DNA of 64,000 nt from Prochlorococcus sp. MIT 0603 (GCF_000760215.1 NZ_JNAW01000002.1:215608-279607), one strand, 5' to 3'; shown: positions 33,630-43,203, counted from the stretch's first letter. Notes: generated by a model from the sequence alone, not told the origin. Numbers and translations: made by a program.

Positions 33630-33803
33630 TTAATCCTTTCTTGTATGAATCCATCCAAAGTGCTTCAACATCTTTTGATGGATATAAAATTTCGTCGTAG
33701 CATTAAAGATTAAAGGTTCATTTCGTTTGTTTCTAAAAATTTGTAGGGCTATATAGATTTGAATCCCTAGAAAAGCAAGAAGAAGTATAGCTATACCAAT
33801 CAT
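33630..33803 (-). CDS. small membrane protein (57 aa)
   Basis: N-terminal helix MIGIAILLLAFLGIQIYIAL, then RNKRNEPLIFNATTKFYIHQ and a basic end. It lies 33 bases upstream of the coiled-coil gene on the same strand. Confidence 0.5.
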   Translation of the reverse strand: MIGIAILLLAFLGIQIYIALQIFRNKRNEPLIFNATTKFYIHQKMLKHFGWIHTRKD

Positions 33804-33990
33804 TAGGGAAAGATATGTATTGGTTTAATCTAGTGAAATTTGTTAATTGCTGTGAGGGTAAGCTTTGTACGATCTAGCCCTCTCCTCTTAGAATTATTAG
33901 TGGTTGGCAGTCGACTCTTTGATTAAAAAACAACCGCTTATAAATAGACGGCTTTCTTGCTTTTCCTATCTTTCCTAATGATTTTTTTTT

Positions 33991-34176
33991 ATGACAGGCT
34001 TTTTGTTTTTGCTCTTCAAGCCAATGCTGTTCTTGATTCTAAAAAAGTTTTTCAAGAAACAAATGAAGGCTTGGATCGTCTCCGCTTTGGAATGGCTTGC
34101 TTCTCAAACAGATAATGACATCGATGATGCAATTGTGAGGAAAGTTAAAAGTGCTATGAAGATAGGTGTAGTTTGA
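33991..34176 (+). CDS. small membrane-associated protein (61 aa)
   Basis: MTGFLFLLFKPMLFLILKKF then KAWIVSALEWLASQTDNDID and VKSAMKIG. Amphipathic and hydrophobic N-terminus; holin-like small proteins have similar layouts, but this is not proof. Confidence 0.5.
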   Translation: MTGFLFLLFKPMLFLILKKFFKKQMKAWIVSALEWLASQTDNDIDDAIVRKVKSAMKIGVV

Positions 34177-34754
34177 TCTTTCAGCACATAAAATGTCTGT
34201 GAATATATGGCACTGTTATAGGGTTCTTCTTTAAAATATTTTGATTAACTACATACTTTTGTTGCTAATATTTAACTAAAAGCAATAGAAGCTTGTGATC
34301 TTTCTTAAGTCTTCTCGTTCTTGCCCGATAGATCTGTGAAGACCATCTCCCATTGATTTTGCTAAGGGAATTTTGGTTGCATATATGAGTACTAGGCGTA
34401 ATAGATTTATAAATGATAAATGCGACTTGGTAAGTTTTTAAAAAGCAGGAATACTAAGCTCCTAGTAGCTTATGGATTAATATTAAACTAGCTTTAAGTG
34501 GAGTTGAAATACTTGGATAGGGATGTCTTTTGTGTTTCCAACTGAAAAGCAGGTGTTTTTACTCTTATCGTGGAATCTTCTTGTCTTTAACATATAAATG
34601 TGAGTCCAAGCTCATAGAAGGAAACAATAAGAGCTGGACTCAAAGGGGGGCATCGAAATACGCCCCCCTTCTTCATGCTTGGAAAGCGGTTATTGCAGAT
34701 GCCTTAGTTATTCCTCTTCTATGATCCCATTATGGTTTTAGCAAGCAAGCAAGA
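34177..34754. other. mostly empty stretch with one GC-rich hairpin
   Basis: About 580 bases with no gene I support. AAGGGGGGC (34643-34651) pairs with GCCCCCCTT (34662-34670), a terminator-like hairpin. The 64-codon frame across it looks random. Confidence 0.4.
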
Positions 34755-34835
34755 ATGAATTCTTTTCAGAAACTAATTATTGATGTACCCTTCAATGCAC
34801 TTGATAAAGAAGAACCTCTAGCTAGAAATAAATAA
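34755..34835 (+). CDS. possible micro-protein (26 aa)
   Basis: MNSFQKLIIDVPFNALDKEE then PLARNK. It ends 13 bases before the next small gene. Composition only. Confidence 0.3.
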   Translation: MNSFQKLIIDVPFNALDKEEPLARNK

Positions 34836-34848
34836 AGACATTTAAATA

Positions 34849-34980
34849 ATGCTTTATTTTATTGAACTTGAAGGCCTAACACTTATTTTGATTGCTATTT
34901 ATATTCTTTATCGAAGCACACAGCCTGAAAAGGGTTTATGGCGAATTACTTCTCATAGGGCGAACAAGCTTAGGAATTAA
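34849..34980 (+). CDS. small membrane protein (43 aa)
   Basis: Hydrophobic start MLYFIELEGLTLILIAIYIL followed by YRSTQPEKGLW and a basic end. One membrane span. Confidence 0.45.
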   Translation: MLYFIELEGLTLILIAIYILYRSTQPEKGLWRITSHRANKLRN

Positions 34981-35217
34981 TCTGTTGCATTGCAGTTAAA
35001 GAGAGAGGTCTTCTACCTATTTTATTGATGAGTTTTTCAATAGTTTATGCTGAGCTGAGGCTTCAGAATCATAAAATTTTCAAGATGTCCTGGTGCCACT
35101 AAAGATTTTAGTCACTAAAACGAGCCCTAGAGATGAAATGCGACCTAGAAAATAGGTGTAAAGACTGACTTGAATCATTTCCTATGAAAGTTAGCCTTGT
35201 TTAATTGCTTTTTTCTA

Positions 35218-35376
35218 ATGTCTACAACAGAATTTGATGCCATTATTGACGATTGTTTTTTAGATGGAGCAGCTAGATCTATAGGAAGGAAGTATCAAGA
35301 TAGAGTTAACCTAAGAGCAGTTCAAATAGTTTCAGAGATGGTGGATCAAGATAAAAGCGATATAAAAGCTGCATGA
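35218..35376 (+). CDS. small soluble protein (52 aa)
   Basis: MSTTEFDAIIDDCFLDGAAR..., QDRVNLRAVQIVSEMVDQDK. Helical, acidic. Weak resemblance to the 56-residue protein at 25098. Confidence 0.5.
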   Translation: MSTTEFDAIIDDCFLDGAARSIGRKYQDRVNLRAVQIVSEMVDQDKSDIKAA

Positions 35377-35503
35377 CTTTTTGCTACTTAGTAAGTAGAG
35401 AAACAATAAGTTTGGATATTTTTTAATAACCAGCTCTACTAGCATTGTATTTTTATTGATAAAATTCAGCTTTGACTTATCTGTATTAACTAGTTAACTC
35501 AAT

Positions 35504-35935
35504 ATGACAACTGAACTTGAGTTTAGCGAGGTTTACAAAATCCTCAATTCAATAAAGCAAGGAGATGAAACTAAGAAAGATTTGCTAGATTCTATTTTAA
35601 TTGATTTCAAAGAAGGAGATAAGGCAGAAAGCTTTTTACACCAATTAGGTCAAATCTATCTATATATTGGCATAGAGGAATTATTTAAGTATGTAAATTC
35701 CAAAAATATAAAATTTATAGGTCAAATAACGAAAGAAGAATGGGATACTTTGGCAAAAGAGAAAAATTGTGATCTTCCTATTCATTTAGCAAATTCAATG
35801 ATTGCTTTCTTAGAAGATAAGAAACTATCATATAAACTATCAGCAAAATGGAATATCCCTAAAAGAGAAGTAGATAAGCACATAATGCCAATGGCAAGAT
35901 ATATAACAGAAGGCATTATAGATGTATTAGAATAA
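35504..35935 (+). CDS. hypothetical protein (143 aa)
   Basis: Soluble alpha-helical protein with several acidic stretches (MTTELEFSEVYKILNSIKQG; ESFLHQLGQIYLYIGIEELF; MARYITEGIIDVLE). No motif recognised. It stands alone on the + strand. Confidence 0.6.
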   Translation: MTTELEFSEVYKILNSIKQGDETKKDLLDSILIDFKEGDKAESFLHQLGQIYLYIGIEELFKYVNSKNIKFIGQITKEEWDTLAKEKNCDLPIHLANSMIAFLEDKKLSYKLSAKWNIPKREVDKHIMPMARYITEGIIDVLE

Positions 35936-36121
35936 TAACACCCAATTGAATTAATCCTTCCTAAGATATATATCATCCATCTAACTTAGTTCGCCTTTCA
36001 TTGCTTCACTGAATAATGTAATTATTCCTTATGTCAATTAGATATTCTTCTGAATCGATATAGTCAACAGAAAACATCATCTAATAATTCAAGGTAATAA
36101 CTCTTTTGATGGTATTACTTT

Positions 36122-36171
36122 TAATGATTTAAATAAACTTGTATGTTCTTACAAGTTTATTTAAATCATTA
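36122..36171. repeat. 22-base-pair perfect hairpin
   Basis: TAATGATTTAAATAAACTTG... (36122-36143) pairs perfectly with 36150-36171 around a 6-base loop. It lies between convergent genes (35504-35935 + and 36183-36326 -), so it may terminate both, but it is unusually long. Confidence 0.65.
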
Positions 36172-36182
36172 TAAACTATATA

Positions 36183-36326
36183 TCAACTTTTTATATCTTC
36201 AGAAGATAGTCTTGTATTTGCTTTATCAGCTTTGCGAATAATTTTCTTTGCCTCTTCTCTTGAGAGGCAAATCTCAGCTTGAGTTTGTAACTTTAGGAGT
36301 TTGGCATGTTGCTTTTTGGGATTCAT
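36183..36326 (-). CDS. small basic helical protein (47 aa)
   Basis: MNPKKQHAKLLKLQTQAEIC, LSREEAKKIIRKADKANTRL. A picocyanobacterial small protein type from memory; predicted coiled coil. Confidence 0.5.
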   Translation of the reverse strand: MNPKKQHAKLLKLQTQAEICLSREEAKKIIRKADKANTRLSSEDIKS

Positions 36327-36588
36327 AAACTTTCTTAATGCAAGAGTTGAAATTCAAAAATCATACAAGATACTATTGAATAAGACTAGTAACTATAATA
36401 ATCATCCCATTAATCTAACATGGAAAAAGCTTGACTTAATTAATTTAGGGTCACTTTAGCTTCTGCATATCTTCAGGTAACCGGGGAAAGATATAAGAAG
36501 TTTACCTTCTTGACTTAGTTCGAAATAAAAAGATTAATCTCTTCATCATTATTTCGTTGTTTTTGTGATTGCTATCAATATTAGACTT
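36327..36588. other. gene-free stretch
   Basis: About 260 AT-rich bases without a supported gene. A further 217 bases without a gene lie at 36745-36961. Confidence 0.3.
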
Positions 36589-36744
36589 ATGGCTTTGAGT
36601 TGCATTCATAGTAAATTCATGAGAAAAAATGAGGTAAATTTATGCCTAAGATCTTATGATAGGAGATATGCTCATATCTATAACGCTTTATTTGCTCTTT
36701 TAGGTGATGTAAAGCGAATGAAGAGATTGTTGGTTATGACTTGA
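36589..36744 (+). CDS. possible small basic protein (51 aa)
   Basis: MALSCIHSKFMRKNEVNLCL, then YDRRYAHIYNALFALLGDVK. No homologue recognised; the evidence is composition and an ATG. Confidence 0.35.
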   Translation: MALSCIHSKFMRKNEVNLCLRSYDRRYAHIYNALFALLGDVKRMKRLLVMT

Positions 36745-36961
36745 ATCATTGAAAGATTGGCAACGCATACATAGGTTGCTCGAGAGCCATACTTAGAAAT
36801 CTTTTTATGATCCTTCAGAAGAGCACCTGAGATCTTAAATGCGAAATCTAAATTCTATGGTGATTTAAACGGATTTTATTTTACTCGAAGATTAATTATT
36901 TTGAAGCTCTTGGCATTACGCAAGCTGTCCGATATAACTTGTTAAAGCAGCAAGGTTCATT

Positions 36962-37060
36962 ATGTCCACCTTCGCGCGCATGTCTAGATCTGAGATCATC
37001 CATGGTCGTATTGCCATGTTGATAATCATTGTTTTGTTAATAGCTAAGAGCTATTTTTAA
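36962..37060 (+). CDS. tiny high-light-inducible-protein-like peptide (32 aa)
   Basis: MSTFARMSRSEIIHGRIAML followed by IIIVLLIAKSYF. The pattern E-x-x-H-G-R-x-A-M plus one membrane helix is the chlorophyll-binding signature of Hli/ELIP-type proteins, here in a minimal form. Hli proteins bind pigments near photosystems under stress. It directly precedes the next gene by one base. The match is to a short motif only. Confidence 0.5.
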   Translation: MSTFARMSRSEIIHGRIAMLIIIVLLIAKSYF

Positions 37061-37061
37061 T

Positions 37062-37457
37062 ATGGGTCCCAACATTAATGAAACGGAACCCTTAGATGAT
37101 TTTACTGACGAACAAATAGAAAATTTAGGAAAATCAATTGATACCTTAGAGCTAGAAAATCAAATGATTATAGAAGATGAAATAGAAGTCGCGAAAATAA
37201 GACAATCTCAGAAGAAGCCTTTTAGGAGATTGAGAAAATCACCGCTTGAGATTATTAATAGATTGCTTTTCCTAGTATTTTTAGCCAGCTTTCTTTGTAC
37301 ATTCGTTCTAATTAACGCTGTAAATAGTTGGTGGTGTCTATTTTATATAATTAGTTCTTTTTCTTGTGTTTTATACACGCCAAACAGGAAGGCCCTTAAA
37401 GAATTAATTGCTGCTTGGCCTAATATTGAGGAACTTATAAAAAGTGGTAAAAAATAG
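37062..37457 (+). CDS. two-span membrane protein with acidic N-terminus (131 aa)
   Basis: Acidic first 50 residues (EPLDDFTDEQIENLGKSIDT), then two hydrophobic helices (LLFLVFLASFLCTFVLI; WWCLFYIISSFSCVLY) and a short tail (WPNIEELIKSGKK). Begins one base after the Hli-like gene, so the two are likely co-expressed. Family not recognised. Confidence 0.65.
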   Translation: MGPNINETEPLDDFTDEQIENLGKSIDTLELENQMIIEDEIEVAKIRQSQKKPFRRLRKSPLEIINRLLFLVFLASFLCTFVLINAVNSWWCLFYIISSFSCVLYTPNRKALKELIAAWPNIEELIKSGKK

Positions 37458-37790
37458 CAGTAATTTCTGATGCTTAAGCTTTAGGTCTTAACATCTAAAA
37501 CAGCTCTTCCCTTGAGCGCCCACGATCTTTGGAAAAACAAGGTTGTTCAAATTCCACTTGAAACCCTTAATCTTTTAGGACTAACGATCTCAAAGAGTCC
37601 AAACGTTTCATTTCGATTGATGATTAGGCCTCTCTTTGCATAAAAATAGGTAACCCCTTACCTTAAGAGCCTTTAAGTAATATTTTGGGCCTTGAAAAAG
37701 CAGGAGGATTATATTCCATTTGTACTCTATCAACTTTGTCAGTTGGTAAAGGCCCGACAAGAAATCAAGAGAACCTTATGACAGTGAATA
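37458..37790. other. gene-free stretch
   Basis: About 330 bases without a supported gene between a + strand gene and the convergent symporter gene. Confidence 0.4.
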
Positions 37791-39179
37791 TTAATCGATG
37801 AAACGATAGCTTTTAGTAAGCCTAAACACTGTTTTCGAGAGAAGCAAGAGAGCAATTAAATTAGGGATAGCCATTAATCCATTTAAGGTATCTGCTACAG
37901 CCCAAACAACTCCTCTGTCTCCTGCTACAGAACCAATTACTACAACAGATACCCAAATTAATCTAAAAGGAAGTATGGCTTTAATTCCAAATAAATATTC
38001 AGTGCATCGTTCACCATATAAACTCCATCCAAGGACAGTAGTGAAAGCAAAAACTACTAGACCAACAAGTACTATCCAACCAGTTCCCGGTATACCACTA
38101 TTAAATGCACTGATGGAAAGATCAGCTCCAGACTTGCTTGATTGATAAGCTCCAGTTGTAATAATTACTAAAGCGGTCATTGTGCAAATAATAATGGTGT
38201 CAATAAAAGTTCCTAACATTGCAATAGTGCCTTGTCTAACAGGATCATTTGTTTTTGCAGATGCATGTGCTATTGGAGCACTCCCTAGACCTGCTTCGTT
38301 GGAAAATATTCCCCTTTTAAAGCCCATAAGAACAACCTGAGCAAATGTTCCGCTAGCAGCAGCTTTCCCTGTAAAAGCATTTGAAAAGATAGTTGAAAAG
38401 GCTGATGGAATTTCCGAGAAATTACTAAGGATAATGATTAAACAAGCCAATACATATAAAAGCGCCATAGAAGGAACAATCGCAGATGCTGCTTGGGCTA
38501 TACGCTTAACACCACCAATAATTACTGAAAACACAAGAATGCCTAAAATTACTCCGGTTAAGAGTTTTGGAACTCCTGCTAATGCAAGTGCACTAGATAC
38601 TTCAAAACATTGAACCCCATTACCAATTCCAAAACCGGCTAACATGCCAAATAATGCAAATAAAGAACCTAACCAAGTCCATTTATTGCCAAGACCATTT
38701 TTTATATAGTACATAGGCCCACCTACATGATTACCTAGAGAGTCGACTTCTCGAAAGTGAACAGCTAAAACTCCTTCGGCGTATTTAGTTGCAATTCCAA
38801 AAATTGCTATTAACCACATCCAAAATATGGCCCCAGGTCCGCCAATTGCTATTGCAGCAGCAACCCCTGCAATATTGCCAGTACCAATCGTTGCTGAAAG
38901 TGATGTCATCAATGCTTGAAATGGGCTTATTTCTCCTTCTCCTTGATTCCCACCAGGGTTATTAAGCAAAATCCTTAGTCCATAAGGAAGACGAACTAGG
39001 GGCATAAAGCCCAGCCCCAGCATTAGGACAATCCCTGTTAAGGCTATTAGGACCACTGTTGGCCAGCCCCAAGCAAAACTATTTATAGGATTATTTATAA
39101 GCTCTATTGCTTTTTCTATTCCCCCTGGAGCTTGACCAAAAAGATTTATTAGGAAATCATTTTCATAAATAGTAAACAC
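37791..39179 (-). CDS. sodium:alanine/glycine symporter (AgcS family)
   Basis: 462 residues with about 10-11 hydrophobic segments. Family marks: SLSATIGTGNIAGVAAAIAI (about 93-112), GGPGAIFWMWLIAIFG, GGPMYYIKNGLG, GFKRGIFSNEAGLGSAPIAH, and FAFTTVLGWSLYGERC. The family imports small neutral amino acids with sodium. It is monocistronic on the minus strand. In this setting it would allow uptake of organic nitrogen. Length and all motifs are normal, so it is likely functional. Confidence 0.9.
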   Translation of the reverse strand: MFTIYENDFLINLFGQAPGGIEKAIELINNPINSFAWGWPTVVLIALTGIVLMLGLGFMPLVRLPYGLRILLNNPGGNQGEGEISPFQALMTSLSATIGTGNIAGVAAAIAIGGPGAIFWMWLIAIFGIATKYAEGVLAVHFREVDSLGNHVGGPMYYIKNGLGNKWTWLGSLFALFGMLAGFGIGNGVQCFEVSSALALAGVPKLLTGVILGILVFSVIIGGVKRIAQAASAIVPSMALLYVLACLIIILSNFSEIPSAFSTIFSNAFTGKAAASGTFAQVVLMGFKRGIFSNEAGLGSAPIAHASAKTNDPVRQGTIAMLGTFIDTIIICTMTALVIITTGAYQSSKSGADLSISAFNSGIPGTGWIVLVGLVVFAFTTVLGWSLYGERCTEYLFGIKAILPFRLIWVSVVVIGSVAGDRGVVWAVADTLNGLMAIPNLIALLLLSKTVFRLTKSYRFID

Positions 39180-39677
39180 TTTAAACTTCTTGAAACTGTC
39201 CTTGATAGTGTCACATGGTTAATAATGTTGCAACAAATCAGAGGTAAATATTTCAATCTGACACTTCTAGTGCTTTTGATTGAAATAACTTATGAATAAA
39301 CTCTTGAGACTTAATTATGGGGATAGTCTCAATTAATATAATTCTAGTTTCTATTTTCAATTTTATTGACCCTTTTCACTCATAGCTTTTCGGTCTATTT
39401 GTTTGGTGTAACGTCACTTATATTTAAACCTTTTATCTAAATATCATTGTAGAAAAAATATTTTGATTCTGCTTACTGAACACTTGATTTAATATAATCA
39501 TTCTGATTATTAACTAATAGCCAAAATAATTATACTGTAAGTATAGCTTTACTAGGTTAGCTTAATACCTTGAGAAAAATAAATATACCTATGCAGAGTT
39601 AGCAATATGTAATCTCAGCATAGTTTATGCTTAACTTTTCTATTCTAACAGTGTAATTAATTACTCTTTATTGACTT
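39180..39677. other. gene-free stretch
   Basis: About 500 very AT-rich bases with no supported gene; the symporter promoter should lie within the first part. Confidence 0.4.
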
Positions 39678-39907
39678 TTATTTTCTTGGGTTAAGAGCTT
39701 TCAGTTCTTTTTTAGTTCACTTTCTCTTTTGTCTAGAACCTTAACTCAACTCTGATAGCTTTCCTCAAGACTCTTACGAGATGATTCAACATTCTGAAGT
39801 TCATCCTTATGCTGTTTGAGCTTCACTTCTTCTAGTTGACTATCACAGATAACGTAGACAGTTCTCATAGGATTTACGAATGATTCCATGAAGATATTTT
39901 CGATCAT
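39678..39907 (-). pseudogene. broken paralogue of the 15956-16216 coiled-coil gene
   Basis: From an ATG at 39907 the frame reads ...MRTVYVICDSQLEEVKLKQ..., aligned along its length with the intact gene (RTVYVVSDSQLEELKQKQ). At YQS a TGA replaces the Arg codon of YQSRIKILDERE. Further on, the A run has lost one base, shifting ELKKELKALNPRK out of frame. Two lesions make it a clear pseudogene. Confidence 0.7.
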
Positions 39908-40343
39908 TTAGTTGTACATGATGCCTTTGATTTATTAGAACCCTATTAGTCTGACGTAACCTTTCAGAAGCTAAAATGATGTATACCGAAGATGTTGATA
40001 CGGTAAATATCACTTATTCCGGTTGCTAATGTTAAAAAGTCGTGAAACCCTTAGGTGTAAATAGTTGTCTTAAGGATTGACCTGTAAGCCTTTTACAGTA
40101 GTGACCTAAAGACGCAGAAATACTTCTACTTTTTGCATTTTTATGTATGTGTCTGAATAGATAAAATCTATTTCAATAGAAAAGAATTAGAAAAAAATAC
40201 TAAATTACAATCTAAAATTGATTAGTAAAAAGTTTACATATGGTTTCATTTTCATTATTTCTGCTGAAAGCAGGGACCTTGCCCTTTTAATTTTTACTAT
40301 TCCAGATCACCTTGATAATGTCTCTCTTATAAGAAACTCTAAA
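39908..40343. other. gene-free stretch, diverged copy of an upstream region
   Basis: The part next to the pseudogene resembles the DNA upstream of 16216 (GATGTATACCGAA and CCGGTTGCTAATGTT versus GATGTAAACCGAA and TCGGTTGCTACTACT). No gene seen; the frame from 40218 is treated as belonging to the 40344 gene. Confidence 0.4.
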
Positions 40344-40499
40344 ATGATGTACCAATTGATAATTGCAACCCCTTTTGGGACTCAACCTGCTATAGAAAGC
40401 TTTGAGGCTTTGAAGCTTATTTCAATAATCGGATTGGCAGCAATTTCTGGCCCCTTATTCATTGGGGGATTGATTTTCGCTTTGAAAAAACGAGGATAG
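40344..40499 (+). CDS. small membrane protein (51 aa)
   Basis: Start at MMYQLIIATPFGTQPAIESF; the longer frame from 40218 has a random-looking N-terminus. One hydrophobic helix (IIGLAAISGPLFIGGLIFAL) before KKRG. Similar in design to the 48-residue protein at 52683 (GP.....LIL.LKK). Confidence 0.5.
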   Translation: MMYQLIIATPFGTQPAIESFEALKLISIIGLAAISGPLFIGGLIFALKKRG

Positions 40500-40696
40500 A
40501 AGTTCAGGGCCGACTATGAAGTAGGCATTGAATTTTGGGTTTTATTCCTCTGTAAAATTGTGGCCTTAATATTTTGCGTTTAGCTATTTGTTCTCCCGAA
40601 TTACTGACATTGTAAATCTGTAACTGTTTTGGATGGACATTTCTTGTTATAGCTGGAAGAATCACTAAACTTAAATCAAGCTTCTCTGTAAAACTG

Positions 40697-41014
40697 ATGT
40701 TAAAAAACATATTTAAAGAGGCATGGTTTTTTGTTATATCTCTTGCAATGATTGCTTTTAGCATCTTAATAGGACCATTTAGCTCCCCTGCTTTAGACCT
40801 CCCGAACTTCAGCGAAGAAACTTTTGCGGATGTTAACGCTAATATTTCAAGTAAGGGTGATATTGGTCTTAATACCTTTGAGAATGATGACGTGGTTGAA
40901 GAAACTGATGCTGCCCCGACAGATACAAACAACATCAGTGCGTATCCTGATTTAGGAGACGATCAGGTTTTCCCTTTTGTTGCAGGCTTGGATGCTTACG
41001 AGGCAATGAAGTAG
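40697..41014 (+). CDS. exported acidic protein (105 aa)
   Basis: An N-terminal hydrophobic stretch (AWFFVISLAMIAFSILIGPF) looks like an uncleaved signal or anchor; the rest is acidic (ENDDVVEETDAAPTDTNN). The opposite-strand frame 40504-40935 is treated as a shadow. Not recognised. Confidence 0.55.
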   Translation: MLKNIFKEAWFFVISLAMIAFSILIGPFSSPALDLPNFSEETFADVNANISSKGDIGLNTFENDDVVEETDAAPTDTNNISAYPDLGDDQVFPFVAGLDAYEAMK

Positions 41015-41078
41015 TTATTGCCTACTTAATTGCTATCGGTTTTGCAAATAGGTAGATGAAAAAAAATTAAAAGAACTT

Positions 41079-41258
41079 ATGCAGAACCTCCCACCGGGCA
41101 CTTATTCCTTGGCTGTTTTAGGAGCCTTATTTTTTTTGCTACAGGCTTACTGGATTTCTATTACTTTAAGGGATCTTAAGAGCCAGGGAGTTTTTGCAGA
41201 TAAACGTGATCAAATAGCAGAAACTAGAAAGAAATTAGAAAAGCTCCTGAACAAATAA
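41079..41258 (+). CDS. small membrane protein (59 aa)
   Basis: MQNLPPGTYSLAVLGALFFL, a helix to YWISITLRDL, then a charged tail (QIAETRKKLEKLLNK). One span plus a short coiled tail. Confidence 0.55.
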   Translation: MQNLPPGTYSLAVLGALFFLLQAYWISITLRDLKSQGVFADKRDQIAETRKKLEKLLNK

Positions 41259-41364
41259 TAAAGAGGACTGCTTGAGGGTGCTAATTAAGGCTTGTTTTTG
41301 GCTTATTATGCTTAATATCATAATTTTAATTGATACTTAAATTCTTTATAGATAGAATGACTAA

Positions 41365-41706
41365 TTAAAAATACTTTTCTGCTCTTCGCATTGCTTTTAT
41401 GGCGCCTTTATAATCTCCAGAATTGAATTTTGATTGACTTATCTTTTCGAGTTTATCGATAATTTCTAGTTTCTTTGTATCATTTATCTTTCTTTTATAA
41501 TCTTCAATTAAATCGTACTTTGATTGGATGCCAGTTGCATTTTTTACTAAAGCTTTAAATTGAGCATTGCAATCACAGATTTGTTTTGCTTTGCTTCTAT
41601 CTATAAACGCCCCTCTGTGATCACCTGCTTTGTACTTGTGCTCACTTGCTTCAATTAAAGCGCCTGGAAGAGTTAGTGACTCCTTTAAATCTTTCTTAAT
41701 ACGCAT
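41365..41706 (-). CDS. small TPR-like protein (113 aa)
   Basis: Two TPR-like halves: HKYKAGDHRGAFIDRSKAKQ and SKFNSGDYKGAIKAMRRAEK. The GDY.GAI...A pattern is like the repeats of the large TPR gene at the left edge. Likely a protein-interaction module; no partner known. Confidence 0.65.
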   Translation of the reverse strand: MRIKKDLKESLTLPGALIEASEHKYKAGDHRGAFIDRSKAKQICDCNAQFKALVKNATGIQSKYDLIEDYKRKINDTKKLEIIDKLEKISQSKFNSGDYKGAIKAMRRAEKYF

Positions 41707-41926
41707 GTAAGCTATCCTTCAAAAGAAAAAATTGCTTGCTTTCTTCTATAGGCTATCAGTTTAAAGGATAAAAAGTATCTGGCACTTAGCTTAGATAGAT
41801 TGCTGGGGCTATATTTTATTATGGCTTTCTTTTCTTTTTATTTCCTGGAGAATTAGAATATGGCCATGGTAACTTTCTTATCATAAATGTTACCAAAATC
41901 TATCAGCGAAATACAGGTTTTAATTA

Positions 41927-42118
41927 ATGGATTATTTCTTGCCTAAGGCTTATTTATTGATAGCTAGAGTTTCTACTACCTCATTAACTATTTGGGCAAT
42001 GATTGTTTTTCTTGCAGTGCTTGTTGGCGCTTTGGGGTTTGCGGTTGTTAAGGAGCTTAAATCGCGTTCGCAGGCTCTTCCTCCTAGGCATGAAGAAAAA
42101 GGGCCTAAAGGCTTTTAA
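41927..42118 (+). CDS. small membrane protein (63 aa)
   Basis: One helix (TIWAMIVFLAVLVGALGFAV) then a basic/polar tail (KELKSRSQALPPRHEEKG). Confidence 0.55.
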   Translation: MDYFLPKAYLLIARVSTTSLTIWAMIVFLAVLVGALGFAVVKELKSRSQALPPRHEEKGPKGF

Positions 42119-42227
42119 GTATATTCCTTAAAAACCTAGTTTGCTCAGTGTTATAGACCTTTCATCTTGATTATATTTAATATATATGAAATATAATTGG
42201 TACTTTATTGCTATTGCCGTTAGCTAA

Positions 42228-42404
42228 TTGTCTTTAGAAGCTCCTTATCAACTGTGCCTAGACAAGAGCCGTTGGGAGAGTGATTTCTCTCACATTTGCC
42301 TTGAAATCAAGAATGTTCTGCGGGATTACAGGAATAAAAATTTGCAGGAGAACAGCTATCAAGCAATCGCTCTACTAATTATGGTGCCATCACTTGGCTT
42401 GTAA
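42228..42404 (+). CDS. possible small protein (58 aa)
   Basis: TTG start directly after an in-frame TAA. SLEAPYQLCLDKSRWESDFS, IKNVLRDYRNKN, IALLIMVPSLGL. Plausible composition only. Confidence 0.35.
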   Translation: MSLEAPYQLCLDKSRWESDFSHICLEIKNVLRDYRNKNLQENSYQAIALLIMVPSLGL

Positions 42405-42504
42405 CATACTTTGTTCCATATATAGTGTTAAGCCTTGTTGTGAGTTCCTTTAATTTTGCTAAAGTAATCTTAACTGGGTGATGGGAAATTCTCAGCTAAT
42501 AATC

Positions 42505-42532
42505 AAGTCTCCTTTTTATAGGAGGCTTTTTT
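42505..42532 (+). terminator. hairpin terminator
   Basis: AAGTCTCC (42505-42512) pairs with GGAGGCTT (42521-42528, one G-T), followed by T residues on +. About 100 bases after the 58-codon frame. Confidence 0.65.
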
Positions 42533-42615
42533 ATTATGTTTCGTTTGAATAATGAGCTGCATTATTCATTTCTCTTATTTTCAGTAAAAACAATTTCCTT
42601 ATTAAAATAATTTCA

Positions 42616-43203
42616 ATGGGTATATTGACTAATAGCAGACGACTAACTTCTACCGCTTTATTAGGTTCATTGCTTTTTAGTTGTTATCTTTACTTTACTC
42701 CTTACCTAGCAATTTTGGGTTTTAAAACCGCTATAGATAAGAAGGAATATAGAGAATCAGAAAAATACATTAATTTCATTTCACTCAGGGAAAGTCTTAA
42801 AAGTCAATTATTACCGGTGATAAAAGATAGAACACAAACAGGGTTTTCTAATTCTCCATTAGGAGGGCTAAAAATTATGCTTGTAAACTCATTATTAGAA
42901 AAAGCAGTTGAAGCAACACTTGACTCAACTATTACTCCATATGGGTTACAGCTTCTTTTGAAAACAGGTGATCTAACACAAAAAAATCAGAATAATCAAT
43001 TAACTCCTATATCTTCAGATAGCGCAAGAGGCGCTTCTAAAATAAGCCTTTATTATAAAAATATAAATGTATTCGTCTTAAGTAGAAAATTGGAAGATGA
43101 TCAAGGCGTTGTAAATTCATATTGGGAAAGAAAGTCATTAACACATTGGAGACTAAGATCTATTGATTTACCATTAAGAACAATTCGCAGTATTAAACCA
43201 TAA
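42616..43203 (+). CDS. DUF2939-family protein (195 aa)
   Basis: N-terminal hydrophobic segment (TALLGSLLFSCYLYFTPYLA) and the family core: FKTAIDKKEYRESEKYINFI, SLRESLKSQLLPVIKDR. The C-terminal part is beta-rich (ARGASKISLYYKNINVFVLS, THWRLRSIDLP). DUF2939 proteins are membrane-anchored or exported with unknown function. Confidence 0.75.
   Translation: MGILTNSRRLTSTALLGSLLFSCYLYFTPYLAILGFKTAIDKKEYRESEKYINFISLRESLKSQLLPVIKDRTQTGFSNSPLGGLKIMLVNSLLEKAVEATLDSTITPYGLQLLLKTGDLTQKNQNNQLTPISSDSARGASKISLYYKNINVFVLSRKLEDDQGVVNSYWERKSLTHWRLRSIDLPLRTIRSIKP

Noticed and set aside
34530..34724. 64-codon + strand frame
   Set aside because: Runs through a GC hairpin and has no recognisable design.
40504..40935. 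143-codon minus-strand frame
   Set aside because: Overlaps the signal-anchored + strand gene at 40697; composition is Ser-rich and shadow-like.
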